Assembly: GCA_030645915.1 (NCBI GenBank)
Contig: JAUSNO010000038.1
Location: 124,001 to 188,000 of the forward strand
Origin: Undibacterium sp.
GTDB lineage: Bacteria; Pseudomonadota; Gammaproteobacteria; Burkholderiales; Burkholderiaceae_D
Direction: 5' to 3'
DNA length: 64,000 nucleotides
Position numbers and translations under genes: made by a program. Below, piece by piece: positions 47,460 to 58,534 of this stretch. A model generated the notes under the pieces. It saw only the letters and a program-made list of their open reading frames with translations. It ran no database searches and had not been told where the DNA came from. How positions within the stretch are numbered: the stretch's first letter is position 1; each line of letters opens with the position of its first letter.

Positions 47460-49832
47460 TTAGAAACCGGCACCCAACTGAAACTCGAAACCTTTTTTCT
47501 TGTCACTTTGTGCAGGGTTAACCAAATCCACTTTAGCATTCAATGCCCTACCAAAACTCAATTTCAAAGGCCCGACCGGTGATATCCAGCTTATACCAAG
47601 TCCGACAGAGTAACGTAAATCACTCAAACGAATCTTTTGACCTTCGTCAAACACATTACCAATATCAAAAAAAGTAAACATTCGCAACGACTTATCAGCA
47701 CCGGGGAATGGCAACTGCAATTCTACATTACCCAACAATCTGGATGCACCACCGAGCGAATCGCCGTTTGGCGTCTTACTACCTAAAGATGAGGTTTCAA
47801 ATCCACGTACCGATCCAATACCACCCGCATAAAAATTCTTAAACAGAGGATAAGCGTTCGCACCTATTCCATGACCATAATCGAATTCACCATTCATCGC
47901 AAGAATCAGCGAGCGATATAAAGGCTTGAAATACTGGTGCTGATAAATGGCGCGGTAATATTTAAAACTTCCAACAGCTGCCAATTCAAGGTTTGCACGC
48001 TGATAACGACCAATTGATGGCGTTAATACGCTATCTCGACTATCTCTTTGCCAGGCAATTGAAAGCGGTAGTGTCGTGTTTATCGCTGTACCAACACCAT
48101 AAGCAGCAGAAGTAACGTCTTTATCGACATCAGTACCATAGTCCGCCACATATTTCAGGTAGCTATATGGGCTTCCCAAATAAGTATTAATTTTTGTACG
48201 CTCAACACCCACACCAAATAACACGGTATCCACTTCCGAAAATGGCACACCGAAGCGAAGATTTCCGCCTGAAGACTGAATCTTATAATAACCAATACTG
48301 CCTACAGGCGGCAATGAAGTACGGATATAAAGATCAGTGCTACGGCTTACGCCATAATCAGTAAAATAGGGATCAAAATGCGAAACGGCTATGGTTCTAT
48401 TGTATTTACTTGTATTGATATCCAGACCGATTGTGTCGCCACTACCAAATGCATTAACTTGCTGGATCTGTCCAGTCAAAGTCAATTTTTCAGCACTTGA
48501 ATAGCCAGCTCCCACCATGATATTTCCTGTTGGCTTTTCTGTCACAGTCAAATTAACATCAACTTGATCGGTACTCGTTGCGACTTCAGGCGTTTCAATG
48601 GTCACTTCCTTGAAATATCCAAGATGGTCTACACGATCCCTCGATATTTTAATTTTATCGTTGTCATACCAAGAACTCTCAAACTGACGAAACTCGCGTC
48701 GAATGACTTCATCCCGGGTTCTCGTATTACCTGCGAGATTAATACGGCGAACATAAACTCGCTTCCCAGGATCGACGAATATAGTGAAGGCGACCTCTTT
48801 TTTCTCTTTATCAAGCTGAGGATTTGCATTCACATTGGCAAATGCATAGCCAAAATTTCCCATGCGCTCTGAAATACGCTTGGTACTCTCGGTTAATCGG
48901 GCCGCATTGTAAATATCGCCCTGTTTTAGAAGTAACAAGGACGCCAATTCTGCTTCGCGACCAAAGACTTCCCCATCAAGCTTGATATCTGAAACCGTAT
49001 ATTTATCACCTTCAATAATATTAACGGTGACGTAAACTTCTTTTTTGTCTGAGGAGATTGAAATTTGAGTCGACTCGACTTGCATTTCAAGATAGCCGCG
49101 ATTCTGATAAAACGACCTGATACTCTCTATGTCGCCAGATAATTTTTGTTTTGAATATTGATCGGCCTTGGTATACCAACTGAACCATGTTGGTGTATTC
49201 AATGCCATCAAATCTCGCAGCTCGCCATCTGAAAAAGCTTTGTTTCCGATAATATTGATTTGCGCTATTTTTGCAATTTCACCTTCATCAACAGCAAAGG
49301 TTACGTTGACGCGATTGCGTTCAATAGGCGTGATTGTGGTCGTAATTTGCATGCCATATAAGCCACGAGAAAGATATTGACGCTTCAATTCCTGCTCAGC
49401 ACGATCAACCGTCGCCTTATCAAAAATACGCGTTTCACCAACGCCGATATCCTTGAGTGCTTTGATCAACGCATCTTTTTCAAATTCTTTTGTTCCAGTA
49501 AAGTCGACAGCAGCAATTGATGGACGTTCATCAAGTAGAACAATCAACACGCCATCTTGAACTTCAATCTGAACGTCTTTAAAGAATCCGGTTGCATATA
49601 GAGACTTAATAGCAGTAATGCTTTTTGAGTCATCAAAGCGCTCACCAACACGAACCGGCAAATAACTAAATACAGTTCCAGCTTCAGTTCGCTGCAGACC
49701 CTCAACGCGAATATCCTTCACTGTGAAAGGCTCAATCGCCAAAACTTGCCCGGTACAAAGTGAGAGCGCTGCAAGCGCTAGAATATGGCGACGTAAAGTT
49801 GGCAAAGTAAATTTCTCGATATTTAAGTTCAT
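47460..49832 (-). CDS. bamA: BamA, outer membrane protein assembly factor
   Basis: A 790-aa Omp85 protein. The signal peptide ends near residue 32 (VLA). Five POTRA domains run from about 35 to 430 (first: FTVKDIRVEGLQRTEAGTVF). The C-terminal barrel has the VRGF motif in GGIGSVRGFE and ends in a Phe (FQLGAGF). It inserts outer membrane barrels with other Bam proteins. It lies between rseP and skp, as is usual. Confidence 0.98.
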   Translation of the reverse strand: MNLNIEKFTLPTLRRHILALAALSLCTGQVLAIEPFTVKDIRVEGLQRTEAGTVFSYLPVRVGERFDDSKSITAIKSLYATGFFKDVQIEVQDGVLIVLLDERPSIAAVDFTGTKEFEKDALIKALKDIGVGETRIFDKATVDRAEQELKRQYLSRGLYGMQITTTITPIERNRVNVTFAVDEGEIAKIAQINIIGNKAFSDGELRDLMALNTPTWFSWYTKADQYSKQKLSGDIESIRSFYQNRGYLEMQVESTQISISSDKKEVYVTVNIIEGDKYTVSDIKLDGEVFGREAELASLLLLKQGDIYNAARLTESTKRISERMGNFGYAFANVNANPQLDKEKKEVAFTIFVDPGKRVYVRRINLAGNTRTRDEVIRREFRQFESSWYDNDKIKISRDRVDHLGYFKEVTIETPEVATSTDQVDVNLTVTEKPTGNIMVGAGYSSAEKLTLTGQIQQVNAFGSGDTIGLDINTSKYNRTIAVSHFDPYFTDYGVSRSTDLYIRTSLPPVGSIGYYKIQSSGGNLRFGVPFSEVDTVLFGVGVERTKINTYLGSPYSYLKYVADYGTDVDKDVTSAAYGVGTAINTTLPLSIAWQRDSRDSVLTPSIGRYQRANLELAAVGSFKYYRAIYQHQYFKPLYRSLILAMNGEFDYGHGIGANAYPLFKNFYAGGIGSVRGFETSSLGSKTPNGDSLGGASRLLGNVELQLPFPGADKSLRMFTFFDIGNVFDEGQKIRLSDLRYSVGLGISWISPVGPLKLSFGRALNAKVDLVNPAQSDKKKGFEFQLGAGF

Positions 49833-49906
49833 TGGGTATTATTTAATCTCAATATTTCTACCGGGAAGATGCTAATTCAAGCTGATCATAATGATCAAAC
49901 TGACTA

Positions 49907-51274
49907 TTATGACACTAGTCTCACTATGTCATTAAAAAAAGCTAGCGCCATCAAACTCATCAACAAAGCAACGCCTGCACGCTGCGCTTTTTCGCTAAAT
50001 CGTTCCGACACAGGTTTCCCTGTTAAAAGTTCCAGCGAATAATACAACAAATGCCCCCCATCCAACACAGGAATAGGCAGCAAATTCATCACACCTAAAC
50101 TGATACTGATCAGGGCGATAAAACTGAAGTAACTAATCATACTCGTGCGGGAAGTCTGTCCAGCATAATCAGCGATCGTAATCGGACCAGTTATATTTTT
50201 CCATGAAACGTCGCCAATCAACATCTTGCCTAACATCTTAAAAGTAAGAATGCTGGTTTCCAGGGTTTTTTCTGCACCTTTGTAAATAGCATCAACTGGC
50301 CCGACAGGAATGGTTAGCATTTCGGGAGCGAGCATTAACTGTACTTTTATCCTGCCGATTTTCTGCCCACTCACTTCTTGCGACTCTGGCGTAACGGTAA
50401 CTTCGAATTCCTGCCCACCCTGTCTCACCAGCAAAAGTAGTGGTTTGTTAGCAGAGGCATTAATTATTTCTGTGAATTCCAGACCATCAAGTAGCGGCTT
50501 GCCATTTATTTCGACAATCTTATCGCCCTCTTTTAACCCTGCCAAACTGGCCGGGCCATTTTCCACAACAGAACCTAGAATAGCATCAGGACGTGCGACT
50601 GAAAAACCTATTGTCGAAATGAAATCCATTTCCAAATCTTTATTGGTAAGCTTACTTAATGGCAAAATAATTTCCATCTCATCAAAGCTGGAAAGTCTAT
50701 CTTTATTGATTCGCTTGATACCAACTCTTGCGTCGGATTTCTCCAGCCCTAATTGCAGCAGCTTCCAGCGCAATTCGGGCCAAGTCTGAACACTCTCCAT
50801 ATTCACACTGGTAACCATATCACCTTGACGAAGACCAGCCTGATAGGCAATTGAAGTTTCTGATGGAACGCGAATTTTAGAAACTGGTTCAGGAATGCCA
50901 TGCATATATAAAACTGCGAAAAGCAAAATCGCAAAAATAAAATTAGCAAGGGGACCGGCCGCTACAATCGAGATACGTTTCCATACTGATTGGCGACAAA
51001 ATTCACGAGGTAAATCTTTTTCAGAAATCTGGGTGATATCTTGCTCTCTGGCGTCAAGCATTTTTACATAGCCGCCAAGAGGCAGAATTGATAATGCCCA
51101 CTCAGTTTGATCTGCTCCCAATTTACGGGAAAAAATAATTTTTCCCATACCGACAGAAAAACGTAATATTTTCACGCCACACCAACGAGCCACCATGTAA
51201 TGACCCAACTCATGGATGGTTACCAGCAAGCCCAGTGCTACCACAAAAGCAAAAATAGTCTGTAAAAGCATCAT
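49907..51274 (-). CDS. rseP: RseP, site-2 intramembrane metalloprotease
   Basis: A 455-aa inner membrane protease with [10 protein letters not shown] at 21-30, two PDZ domains in the middle (first around [11 protein letters not shown], second around [15 protein letters not shown]), and the third zinc ligand in [11 protein letters not shown]. In studied bacteria it cuts the anti-sigma factor RseA and remnant signal peptides. Its ATG overlaps the dxr stop (ATGA). Confidence 0.97.
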   Translation of the reverse strand: MMLLQTIFAFVVALGLLVTIHELGHYMVARWCGVKILRFSVGMGKIIFSRKLGADQTEWALSILPLGGYVKMLDAREQDITQISEKDLPREFCRQSVWKRISIVAAGPLANFIFAILLFAVLYMHGIPEPVSKIRVPSETSIAYQAGLRQGDMVTSVNMESVQTWPELRWKLLQLGLEKSDARVGIKRINKDRLSSFDEMEIILPLSKLTNKDLEMDFISTIGFSVARPDAILGSVVENGPASLAGLKEGDKIVEINGKPLLDGLEFTEIINASANKPLLLLVRQGGQEFEVTVTPESQEVSGQKIGRIKVQLMLAPEMLTIPVGPVDAIYKGAEKTLETSILTFKMLGKMLIGDVSWKNITGPITIADYAGQTSRTSMISYFSFIALISISLGVMNLLPIPVLDGGHLLYYSLELLTGKPVSERFSEKAQRAGVALLMSLMALAFFNDIVRLVS

Positions 51275-52464
51275 GCGGAGATAATCTCGTTAGTCAATGC
51301 ACGCGTTTCCAGATCACAATCAAGAATCGCCCCCATATCTGGAACAGCCGATATGGGTAAACGGTCCATCACGCGGGCGATAATTCGATCTATCATTCGG
51401 AAGCCAATTTTTCCATCCAAAAACGCTTGGACAGCAACTTCATTACTTGCGTTCAATATAGTTGGCGCAGAACGTCCTGTTTTTAGTGCTGAATAGGCCA
51501 GCGACAGGCAAGGAAAACGACTAAAGTCCGGCGCGTGAAAATCAAGCTGCATCACTTTTGCCAAATCTAGCGGAACAACGCCCGAGTCAATTCGATCAGG
51601 ATAAGCAAGTCCATACGCGATAGGCGTTCTCATGTCAGGGTTCCCCAGTTGCGCTAACACTGAGCCATCTTGATAGGAAACCATTGAGTGAATCACGCTT
51701 TGCGGATGAATTAACACTTCGATTTGCTCAGCGGGCGTAGCGAATAACCAATGTGCTTCAATGACCTCCAAGCCTTTATTCATCATCGTGGCAGAATCAA
51801 CAGATATTTTTCTACCCATCACCCAATTCGGGTGCGCTACGGCCTCCGCCGGCGTGACATGATCAAGTGTAGCAATATCGCGATGAAGGAATGGGCCACC
51901 TGAAGCGGTAAGGATAATCTTGTGAATGCCATGCGCTGACGGACGCCGGCTATAAGGACGAGGCAAGCATTGAAAAATCGCGTTATGTTCGCTATCAATA
52001 GGCAATAATACTGCCCCACTTTTCTCGATAGCATCAATAAATAATTGCCCGGACATCACCAACGCTTCTTTGTTCGCCAATAAAACCTTTTTTCCTGCGA
52101 TGGCAGCTGCCAGAGATGCCGGAAGCCCGGCAGCACCGACTATGGCAGCCATAACTACGTCACATCTCGAAGCGCTTGCGACCGCACACAACGCTGCTGG
52201 ACCGTACGCGATTTCAGTAGAGAGCTTCTTTTCAGTCAATAGTAACTGCAATTCTGAAGCTGCAGCGGCGGAACCTACAACGACAACCTCAGGCCGAAAT
52301 TGTTCACACTGATCAGCCAGCTTATGTACTTGACTGTGCGCCGTCAATGCAAAAACTTCATAGCGATCTTGATGTCTGGCAATTACGTCTAAAGTTGAGA
52401 CGCCGATAGATCCTGTCGAACCTAACACGCAAACTCTCTGCCTTTCCATTTTTTGGCTGTCCAT
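51271..52464 (-). CDS. dxr: 1-deoxy-D-xylulose-5-phosphate reductoisomerase
   Basis: A 397-aa enzyme of the MEP isoprenoid pathway. The NADPH-binding [13 protein letters not shown] is at the N-terminus, and [15 protein letters not shown] and ASGGPF are the conserved substrate and metal-binding parts. ATG 52464 begins 3 nt after the cdsA stop; ATG 52449 ([10 protein letters not shown]) is also possible. The track start at 52479 would run into cdsA. Confidence 0.97.
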   Translation of the reverse strand: MDSQKMERQRVCVLGSTGSIGVSTLDVIARHQDRYEVFALTAHSQVHKLADQCEQFRPEVVVVGSAAAASELQLLLTEKKLSTEIAYGPAALCAVASASRCDVVMAAIVGAAGLPASLAAAIAGKKVLLANKEALVMSGQLFIDAIEKSGAVLLPIDSEHNAIFQCLPRPYSRRPSAHGIHKIILTASGGPFLHRDIATLDHVTPAEAVAHPNWVMGRKISVDSATMMNKGLEVIEAHWLFATPAEQIEVLIHPQSVIHSMVSYQDGSVLAQLGNPDMRTPIAYGLAYPDRIDSGVVPLDLAKVMQLDFHAPDFSRFPCLSLAYSALKTGRSAPTILNASNEVAVQAFLDGKIGFRMIDRIIARVMDRLPISAVPDMGAILDCDLETRALTNEIISA

Positions 52465-52466
52465 CG

Positions 52467-53297
52467 TCACAGCCACCAAAAATCCAGAAGCGCCACAATT
52501 GGAAGCACCGGAATTAACGCATCTATCCGGTCCAGAACACCACCATGTCCAGGTAACAATGCACTGCTATCCTTCATGCCAGCACGACGCTTCAGAGATG
52601 ATTCAAATAAATCACCGACTACGCTAGCCGCTGCAAGTAACGTCATGACAGCAACAAACCCACTCCAGCCAAATTCAGCAAATATTTTTGATGGCACGCT
52701 ATCATTAAACGTAGAAATCATCGTGCTGCAAGCCCCAAGAATGAGTACCGACATCCAGCCACCGATGGCGCCTTCCCACGACTTGCCAGGAGAAATTGTC
52801 GGCGCCAATTTACGTTTGCCAAATGCTTTACCAGAAAAATATGCTCCGATATCGGCAATCCACACTATTGCCATTGCGGAAAACAAAAAACCGGGAGAGT
52901 GCAGGAACAACACATTCATCGCCACAAAGCAACTGAAAATGCTCACACCATAAACACCGCTTAACACCCCACTGGAAAAGCTGGTGAGAGCCGGCAAACC
53001 GAATGCAAGCGTTGGAATTAATCGCACGCACCACAAAAGAATACACACCGCAAATAAAATGGGGAGTACCGGTCTGGATAGGGAGATGTTACCAAGAGAA
53101 ATATAGAGGAACAGAGCAGACCAGATCAGAGCCATCATGACGGGCGCTGGCTTTTTGAATAAACGCTGATTTTCCCACATCGCAGCACAAAAAAACAAAG
53201 TGGCAACAAATGCAAATGCCATTGCGGAGCCAGAGTACATAATCGGCAGTAACACAGCTAACAGCATCAACGCTGTAATGACGCGAGTTTTAAGCAT
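52467..53297 (-). CDS. cdsA: Phosphatidate cytidylyltransferase
   Basis: A 276-aa membrane enzyme that makes CDP-diacylglycerol. It has about seven to eight membrane helices and the C-terminal signature [27 protein letters not shown]. Its product feeds PssA made elsewhere in this window. It lies 18 nt after uppS. Confidence 0.97.
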   Translation of the reverse strand: MLKTRVITALMLLAVLLPIMYSGSAMAFAFVATLFFCAAMWENQRLFKKPAPVMMALIWSALFLYISLGNISLSRPVLPILFAVCILLWCVRLIPTLAFGLPALTSFSSGVLSGVYGVSIFSCFVAMNVLFLHSPGFLFSAMAIVWIADIGAYFSGKAFGKRKLAPTISPGKSWEGAIGGWMSVLILGACSTMISTFNDSVPSKIFAEFGWSGFVAVMTLLAAASVVGDLFESSLKRRAGMKDSSALLPGHGGVLDRIDALIPVLPIVALLDFWWL

Positions 53298-53315
53298 TGA
53301 TTGGCCTTATCAAGG

Positions 53316-54068
53316 TTAGGATATTTGATCCATTACTTGCGAACTTGTTCGCCCAAATCGTCGTTCTCTAGCCTGATACGACTTAATGGCTTCATCAAGT
53401 GCAGACGCATCAAAATCTGGCCAGAACGTCTCTGAAAAATACAATTCGCTATATGCCAATTGCCACAATAGAAAATTGGATATCCGCATTTCGCCGCCAG
53501 TGCGAATAAACAAATCTGGCTCGGGAGCATATGCCATGGACAAATAAGGCGCGAGCATATCTTCGGTTATTACATCCGCTGATTTACCATCCAATTGAAG
53601 GCAATTAAATGCCTGAACGACATCCCAACGACCACCATAGTTTGCACAAATAGTGACAGTAAGACCCTTATTATTTGCTGTTTTAGTTTCTGCAGTCTGG
53701 ATCATTTTTTGTAAAGACAGATCAAATCTCGACAAATCACCTACAACCTTCAGTCGAACATCATTTGCATGCATTTTTGAAACTTCTTTTTCGAGTGCAG
53801 TGACGAAAAGACGCATGAGAAGAGAAACTTCCTCGGCTGGCCTGCGCCAATTTTCAGAACTGAATGCGAATAAAGTTAAATATTTTACATCGCGTCTGAT
53901 ACATGCCTCAACAATACCTCTTACCGCCTCAACACCTTTTGCATGACCCGCTACACGTGGCAAAAACCGTTTGGTCGCCCAGCGGCCATTGCCATCCATA
54001 ATGATCGCTATATGTTGAGGAACCGTGCTAACAACAGGAATGTCTTTAGTCGAACTAGTGTGAACCAT
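53316..54068 (-). CDS. uppS: Undecaprenyl diphosphate synthase
   Basis: A 250-aa cis-prenyltransferase that builds the C55 carrier for cell-wall synthesis. The catalytic Asp is in [10 protein letters not shown], followed by [31 protein letters not shown], and the C-terminal [19 protein letters not shown]. The usual order frr-uppS-cdsA is kept. Confidence 0.97.
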   Translation of the reverse strand: MVHTSSTKDIPVVSTVPQHIAIIMDGNGRWATKRFLPRVAGHAKGVEAVRGIVEACIRRDVKYLTLFAFSSENWRRPAEEVSLLMRLFVTALEKEVSKMHANDVRLKVVGDLSRFDLSLQKMIQTAETKTANNKGLTVTICANYGGRWDVVQAFNCLQLDGKSADVITEDMLAPYLSMAYAPEPDLFIRTGGEMRISNFLLWQLAYSELYFSETFWPDFDASALDEAIKSYQARERRFGRTSSQVMDQIS

Positions 54069-54106
54069 GTATATCCAGAGTAAATGAAGAAAATTTGTTG
54101 ATCGTG

Positions 54107-54667
54107 CTATACGGTCAACACTTCCTTTTCCTTCTCAGCTAACAACTTATCCACTTCAGAAACTGATTTATCGGTCAGTTTTTGAATTTCGTCCTGCGCG
54201 CGTCGCTCTTCATCATCAGAACATGTTTTATCTTTGACCAATTTTTTCAATGACTCGTTCGCATCACGCCGGATATTACGAATAGCTATTTTTGCATCTT
54301 CACCTTCAGTTTTTACCAATTTCACCATTTCTTTACGACGCTCTTCGGTCAGTGCCGGAGTTGGAACCCGGATTACATCCCCTTGAGTAGAAGGGTTCAA
54401 TCCCAAATCTGCATCACGTATCGCTTTTTCGATAGTAGTGATCATCTTTTTTTCCCAAGCTTGCACGCCAATTGTGCGGGCATCAATCAAAGTCACGTTA
54501 GCCACCTGCGTGATATTAGTTGGTGCACCGTAATAATCCACCATCACATGATCAAGTATGCCGGTATGTGCTCGTCCAGTCCGTACTTTAGACAGGTCCG
54601 ATCTCAAAGTATCGATCGATTTTTGCATTCTTTCTGCGGTGTGATTTTTTATCTCTATGACGGTCAT
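54107..54667 (-). CDS. frr: Ribosome recycling factor
   Basis: A 186-aa protein, the normal family length once the start is moved from the track's 54751 to the ATG at 54667, which has AGGAG with 6-nt spacing. The blocks [40 protein letters not shown] and RNIRRDANE are typical. It splits the post-termination ribosome together with EF-G. Confidence 0.98.
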   Translation of the reverse strand: MTVIEIKNHTAERMQKSIDTLRSDLSKVRTGRAHTGILDHVMVDYYGAPTNITQVANVTLIDARTIGVQAWEKKMITTIEKAIRDADLGLNPSTQGDVIRVPTPALTEERRKEMVKLVKTEGEDAKIAIRNIRRDANESLKKLVKDKTCSDDEERRAQDEIQKLTDKSVSEVDKLLAEKEKEVLTV

Positions 54668-54803
54668 GTCATTCTCCTTTACATATTGAGCATTCCAAAC
54701 AATATTTTCGAGTGTTTGATGCTGTAGTTTTTTCAAATCTGTAATGAGCAAAAAAGCTCAATCGCCAAAATGCATGCATTCAATCACAAATCAAGATCGC
54801 GAA

Positions 54804-55520
54804 TTATACGTGTACTAATGTACCTTCGTCGCCACCCATAATTAGATTTTTCAAGGCACCAGGCTTTACAATCGAAAACACTTTGATTGGCAATTTTTGA
54901 TCGCGACATAAAGCAAAGGCTGTTGCATCCATCACTTGCAAATGACGAGAAATTGCTTCGTCAAAGGAAATAGTCGAATAGCGCGTTGCAGTAGCATCTT
55001 TTTTAGGATCAGCGGTGTAAACACCATCCACCTTAGTTGCCTTGAGGACAATTTCGGCACCAATTTCCGATCCACGCAAGGCCGCAGCAGTGTCCGTAGT
55101 AAAAAATGGGTTGCCAGTACCAGCGGCAAAAATAACAACTTTACCCTCCTCAAGATATTGCAATGCTTTAGGGCGCACGTATGGCTCAACTATTTGCTCA
55201 ATAGCGATTGCCGACATTACTCGTGCAGTAATACCAGCCTGGCGCATAGCATCGCCTAAAGCCAGTGCGTTCATCACTGTCGCCAGCATGCCCATATAAT
55301 CTGCGGTAGCTCTATCCATACCCTGCGCACCAGGTGCGACGCCGCGGAAAATATTCCCTCCCCCAATAACAATGGCTAGCTCTACGCCCAACTTAGAGAT
55401 TTCGGCGACATCAGCCACCATGCGTTCAATCGTAGCGCGATTGATTCCGTACGAATCATCACCCATCAATGCTTCGCCAGAAAGTTTCAAAAGCACGCGC
55501 TTATAAGCTGGTTTGGTCAC
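54804..55520 (-). CDS. pyrH: UMP kinase
   Basis: A 238-aa amino-acid-kinase-fold enzyme that phosphorylates UMP. Motifs are [10 protein letters not shown] at the N-terminus, [10 protein letters not shown] and [16 protein letters not shown]. The start is a GTG at 55520 with AAGGAG 8 nt upstream. It lies between tsf and frr. Confidence 0.97.
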   Translation of the reverse strand: MTKPAYKRVLLKLSGEALMGDDSYGINRATIERMVADVAEISKLGVELAIVIGGGNIFRGVAPGAQGMDRATADYMGMLATVMNALALGDAMRQAGITARVMSAIAIEQIVEPYVRPKALQYLEEGKVVIFAAGTGNPFFTTDTAAALRGSEIGAEIVLKATKVDGVYTADPKKDATATRYSTISFDEAISRHLQVMDATAFALCRDQKLPIKVFSIVKPGALKNLIMGGDEGTLVHV

Positions 55521-55651
55521 GGTCTGGACTCCTTAGAGGTAAATGAAGATATTTTTATAAGAATTCTGATTCAGCGGATGTGTCGACAAAATACCGATAT
55601 CAAAATAATTACAAGAATAACCTGAACAACAATTTGGACGAACTTTAGTTT

Positions 55652-55682
55652 AAAAAAACGGGCCTTTCGGCCCGTTTTTTTT
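55652..55682 (-). terminator. Rho-independent terminator after tsf
   Basis: ACGGGCC-TTTC-GGCCCGT with A/T runs on both sides lies 7 nt after the tsf stop. It separates the rpsB-tsf transcript from pyrH. Confidence 0.92.
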
Positions 55683-55688
55683 GCCTAA

Positions 55689-56570
55689 TTATGCTTGTTT
55701 TGCTGCAGCAACCTGAGCAGCCACTTCTGCTGCAAAGTCGTCTTGCTTCTTCTCAATTCCTTCACCTACAACGTACATGGTGAAAGACTTAACAGATGCT
55801 CCGACTGACTTCAACATTTGCTCAACCGTTTGCTTATCGTTCTTAACGAAAGTTTGATTCAGCAACGAAACCTCTTTCAAGAATTTTTGCACTGAGCCTT
55901 CTACCATCTTGGTAACGATATCTGCAGGCTTACCAGATTCTGCCGCTTTAAGAGCTGCAACCGAACGCTCTTTCTCGATCAAATCTGCAGGAACCTGCTC
56001 AGCAGAAAGAGATACAGGTTTCATCGCGGCAATGTGCATTGCCACATCCTTACCCACCTGTTCGTCAGCTGCATCAAATTCAACAACAACACCAATTCGT
56101 GTGCCGTGCAAATAAGAAGTCAGTTTGGAATTTGTTTCAAAACGTTTGAAACGGCGGATTGCCATGTTCTCACCGATCTTGCCAATCAAAGCAGCACGGA
56201 TCGTTTCTACTGTGCCACCGTCGAGAGGAAGCGCGGATAATGCAGCGACATCAGCAGGATTATGTTCGGCAACTAACTTAGCACATGCGTTCACGAAAGC
56301 GATGAAATCGTCATTTTTCGTAACGAAATCAGTTTCGCAATTAATTTCAATTAGCGCGGCAACATTACCTGAAACAACAGACGCGACTACGCCTTCTGCG
56401 GTAATACGCGAAGCTGCTTTGGATGCTTTACCACCCAACTTAACGCGCAAAATCTCTTCTGCACGCTCCATATTGCCTTCAGCCTCAGTCAAGGCTTTTT
56501 TACATTCCATCATCGGCGCATCAGTCTTTGCGCGCAATTCACCTACCATCGCTGCTGAAATCGCGGCCAT
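55689..56570 (-). CDS. tsf: Elongation factor Ts
   Basis: A 293-aa protein that restores GTP to EF-Tu. The N-terminal UBA-like domain has [19 protein letters not shown], followed by the conserved [14 protein letters not shown] and [20 protein letters not shown] lies close before the ATG. It follows rpsB by about 140 nt with a hairpin in between. Confidence 0.98.
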   Translation of the reverse strand: MAAISAAMVGELRAKTDAPMMECKKALTEAEGNMERAEEILRVKLGGKASKAASRITAEGVVASVVSGNVAALIEINCETDFVTKNDDFIAFVNACAKLVAEHNPADVAALSALPLDGGTVETIRAALIGKIGENMAIRRFKRFETNSKLTSYLHGTRIGVVVEFDAADEQVGKDVAMHIAAMKPVSLSAEQVPADLIEKERSVAALKAAESGKPADIVTKMVEGSVQKFLKEVSLLNQTFVKNDKQTVEQMLKSVGASVKSFTMYVVGEGIEKKQDDFAAEVAAQVAAAKQA

Positions 56571-56623
56571 GTTTTTCTCCTAGTTTCACTTGCACCATAA
56601 AGATGCAAACAATAAATTCTGTT

Positions 56624-56654
56624 TAAAAAAAGGGGCGAACGATTGTTTGCCCCT
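56624..56654 (-). terminator. Terminator-like hairpin between rpsB and tsf
   Basis: AGGGGC-GAAC pairs with GTT-TGCCCCT, and a run of seven Ts follows on the minus strand. As both genes face the same way, it probably acts as a partial terminator that sets the S2 to EF-Ts ratio. Confidence 0.75.
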
Positions 56655-56712
56655 TCTGTGATAATTTTTCCGAATTAAAATTCGTCAAAAATTACGCTCA
56701 AATTACAAACTA

Positions 56713-57459
56713 TTAAGCTTGCTCTACTTCGACAAACTCATCTGCGCTTGGCTTAACAGCTTCCAACACTTCATTCACTGCATTGGCGCGACCTTCCAAA
56801 ATCGCATCAGCAACGCCACGAGCGTACAGAGCGATTGCTTTCGACGAATCATCATTACCTGGAATGATATAAGTAACGCCATCAGGAGAGTGATTAGTAT
56901 CGACAACACCGATAACTGGAATTCCCAATTTAGCCGCTTCAGTAATAGCACCTTTATGGAAACCAACGTCAACCACAAAAATTGCATCAGGTACGCCGCC
57001 CATATCCTTGATGCCGCCGATAGATTTTTGCAACTTAATCATTTCGCGCTGAAACATCAAAGCTTCTTTTTTTGACAACTTCTCTACAGAACCGTCTTCA
57101 ATGATAGCTTCCATGTCTTTCAGGCGCTTGATTGAAGTTTTGACAGTTTTGAAGTTAGTCAACATACCACCCAACCAACGTTGATCAACGAAAGGCATGC
57201 CAGCGCGTTGCGCTTCAGCAGCGATCAGATCACGTGCCTGGCGCTTCGTTCCGACCATCAAAACTGTACCGCGATTAGATGACAATTGACGAATGTATTT
57301 CATCGCCTCTTGATACATCGCCAAAGTTTTTTCCAGATTGACGATATGAATCTTGTTGCGATGGCCGAAGATGAACGGTGCCATTTTCGGATTCCAAAAA
57401 CGGGTTTGGTGACCAAAATGGACGCCAGCTTCCAGCATTTCACGCATTGTTACAGACAT
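56713..57459 (-). CDS. rpsB: 30S ribosomal protein S2
   Basis: A 248-aa S2 protein with [22 protein letters not shown] at the start and [15 protein letters not shown] and [20 protein letters not shown] later. The ATG at 57459 has TGGAG with 5-nt spacing; the track start upstream is rejected. It is the first gene of the rpsB-tsf operon. Confidence 0.98.
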   Translation of the reverse strand: MSVTMREMLEAGVHFGHQTRFWNPKMAPFIFGHRNKIHIVNLEKTLAMYQEAMKYIRQLSSNRGTVLMVGTKRQARDLIAAEAQRAGMPFVDQRWLGGMLTNFKTVKTSIKRLKDMEAIIEDGSVEKLSKKEALMFQREMIKLQKSIGGIKDMGGVPDAIFVVDVGFHKGAITEAAKLGIPVIGVVDTNHSPDGVTYIIPGNDDSSKAIALYARGVADAILEGRANAVNEVLEAVKPSADEFVEVEQA

Positions 57460-57481
57460 AATAACTCCAGGGTTAGGTCTT

Positions 57482-57529
57482 GAATCCAAATCAGTGATCC
57501 CGCTAGGGACACCCTTTTAGACTGGATTC
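57482..57529 (-). promoter_or_regulatory. Structured rpsB leader
   Basis: GAATCCA pairs with TGGATTC across a nested hairpin GTG-TCCC-TAGC-GGGA-CAC with one bulge. It lies in the about 120-nt leader before rpsB. In E. coli, S2 represses its own operon through the leader; this stem is a candidate for the same control. Confidence 0.5.
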
Positions 57530-57587
57530 GTTTCTTAAAAATAAAATTTTATTTGTTTTACTTGAGATTTATTCAAGCGAACTATCT

Positions 57588-57617
57588 ATTCTACTACAAA
57601 ATCAAGACTTGTTTCAA
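57588..57617 (-). promoter_or_regulatory. Promoter of rpsB-tsf
   Basis: On the minus strand TTGAAA, an 18-nt spacer and TAGAAT fit a sigma-70 promoter, giving a leader of about 120 nt. Confidence 0.6.
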
Positions 57618-57714
57618 GCCCGTTTAGCGAGCAACCTACTATTGCACCTCAGCGCATATCGCTCGCCTCGACTATAATTCCAACATTATCTACCTACACT
57701 TCACATGGCAGCAC

Positions 57715-58524
57715 ATGACATCCATTTCAATTAAATCAGCAGAAGATATCGCCGGTATGCGAGTTGCGGGCAGACTCGGTTCCGAAGTACTTGATTACAT
57801 TACTCCATTTGTTAAAGCAGGGACAACCACAGGGGAAATTGATCGGCTTTGCCATGAATACATGTTAAATATTCAAGGCACCATTCCTGCGCCACTCAAT
57901 TATTGCCCCCCTGGTTATACGCCCTACCCTAAAGCGATATGCACTTCGGTCAATGATGTCATTTGCCATGGCATTCCGGGCGACAAAGTATTGAAAAATG
58001 GTGACGTTGTCAATCTCGACATTACCGTCATTAAAGATGGCTATCATGGCGATAACAGCCGTATGTTTCTGATCGGAGAGCCATCAATATTAGCAAAACG
58101 CTTAAATGAAATCACATACGAATGTATGTGGCTAGGCATTTCAATGGTAAAGCCGGGAAATCATCTTGGCGACATCGGTCACATCATTCAACAACACGCA
58201 GAAAAAGCCGGCTACAGCGTTGTCAGGGAATTCTGTGGTCACGGCATAGGTAAGGTATTCCATGAAGAGCCACAAATTCTTCATTACGGCCGGCCCGGTA
58301 CGCTTGATAAACTGGCTGCGGGAATGATCTTTACGATAGAACCGATGATCAATGCAGGCCGACGCGAAATTCGTGAAATGGGCGATGGCTGGACAATTAA
58401 AACAAAAGACAGAAGCCTTTCAGCGCAATGGGAACACACTATTCTCGTGACGGAAACTGGCTATGAAGTTCTCACCCTATCAGCCGGATCACCGCCACCG
58501 CCAGCGTTCATTACTACAGTTTAG
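57715..58524 (+). CDS. map: Methionine aminopeptidase, type I
   Basis: A 269-aa enzyme that removes N-terminal methionine. Metal ligands are seen in VNLDITVIKDGYHGDNSRMF (two Asp), GHGIGKVFHEEP (His), FTIEPMINAG (Glu) and QWEHTI (Glu). A TATAAT at 57673-57678 gives a -10 element. It diverges from rpsB, as is usual in this group, and its end lies 10 nt before glnD. Confidence 0.97.
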   Translation: MTSISIKSAEDIAGMRVAGRLGSEVLDYITPFVKAGTTTGEIDRLCHEYMLNIQGTIPAPLNYCPPGYTPYPKAICTSVNDVICHGIPGDKVLKNGDVVNLDITVIKDGYHGDNSRMFLIGEPSILAKRLNEITYECMWLGISMVKPGNHLGDIGHIIQQHAEKAGYSVVREFCGHGIGKVFHEEPQILHYGRPGTLDKLAAGMIFTIEPMINAGRREIREMGDGWTIKTKDRSLSAQWEHTILVTETGYEVLTLSAGSPPPPAFITTV

Positions 58525-58534
58525 GACTGCGATA

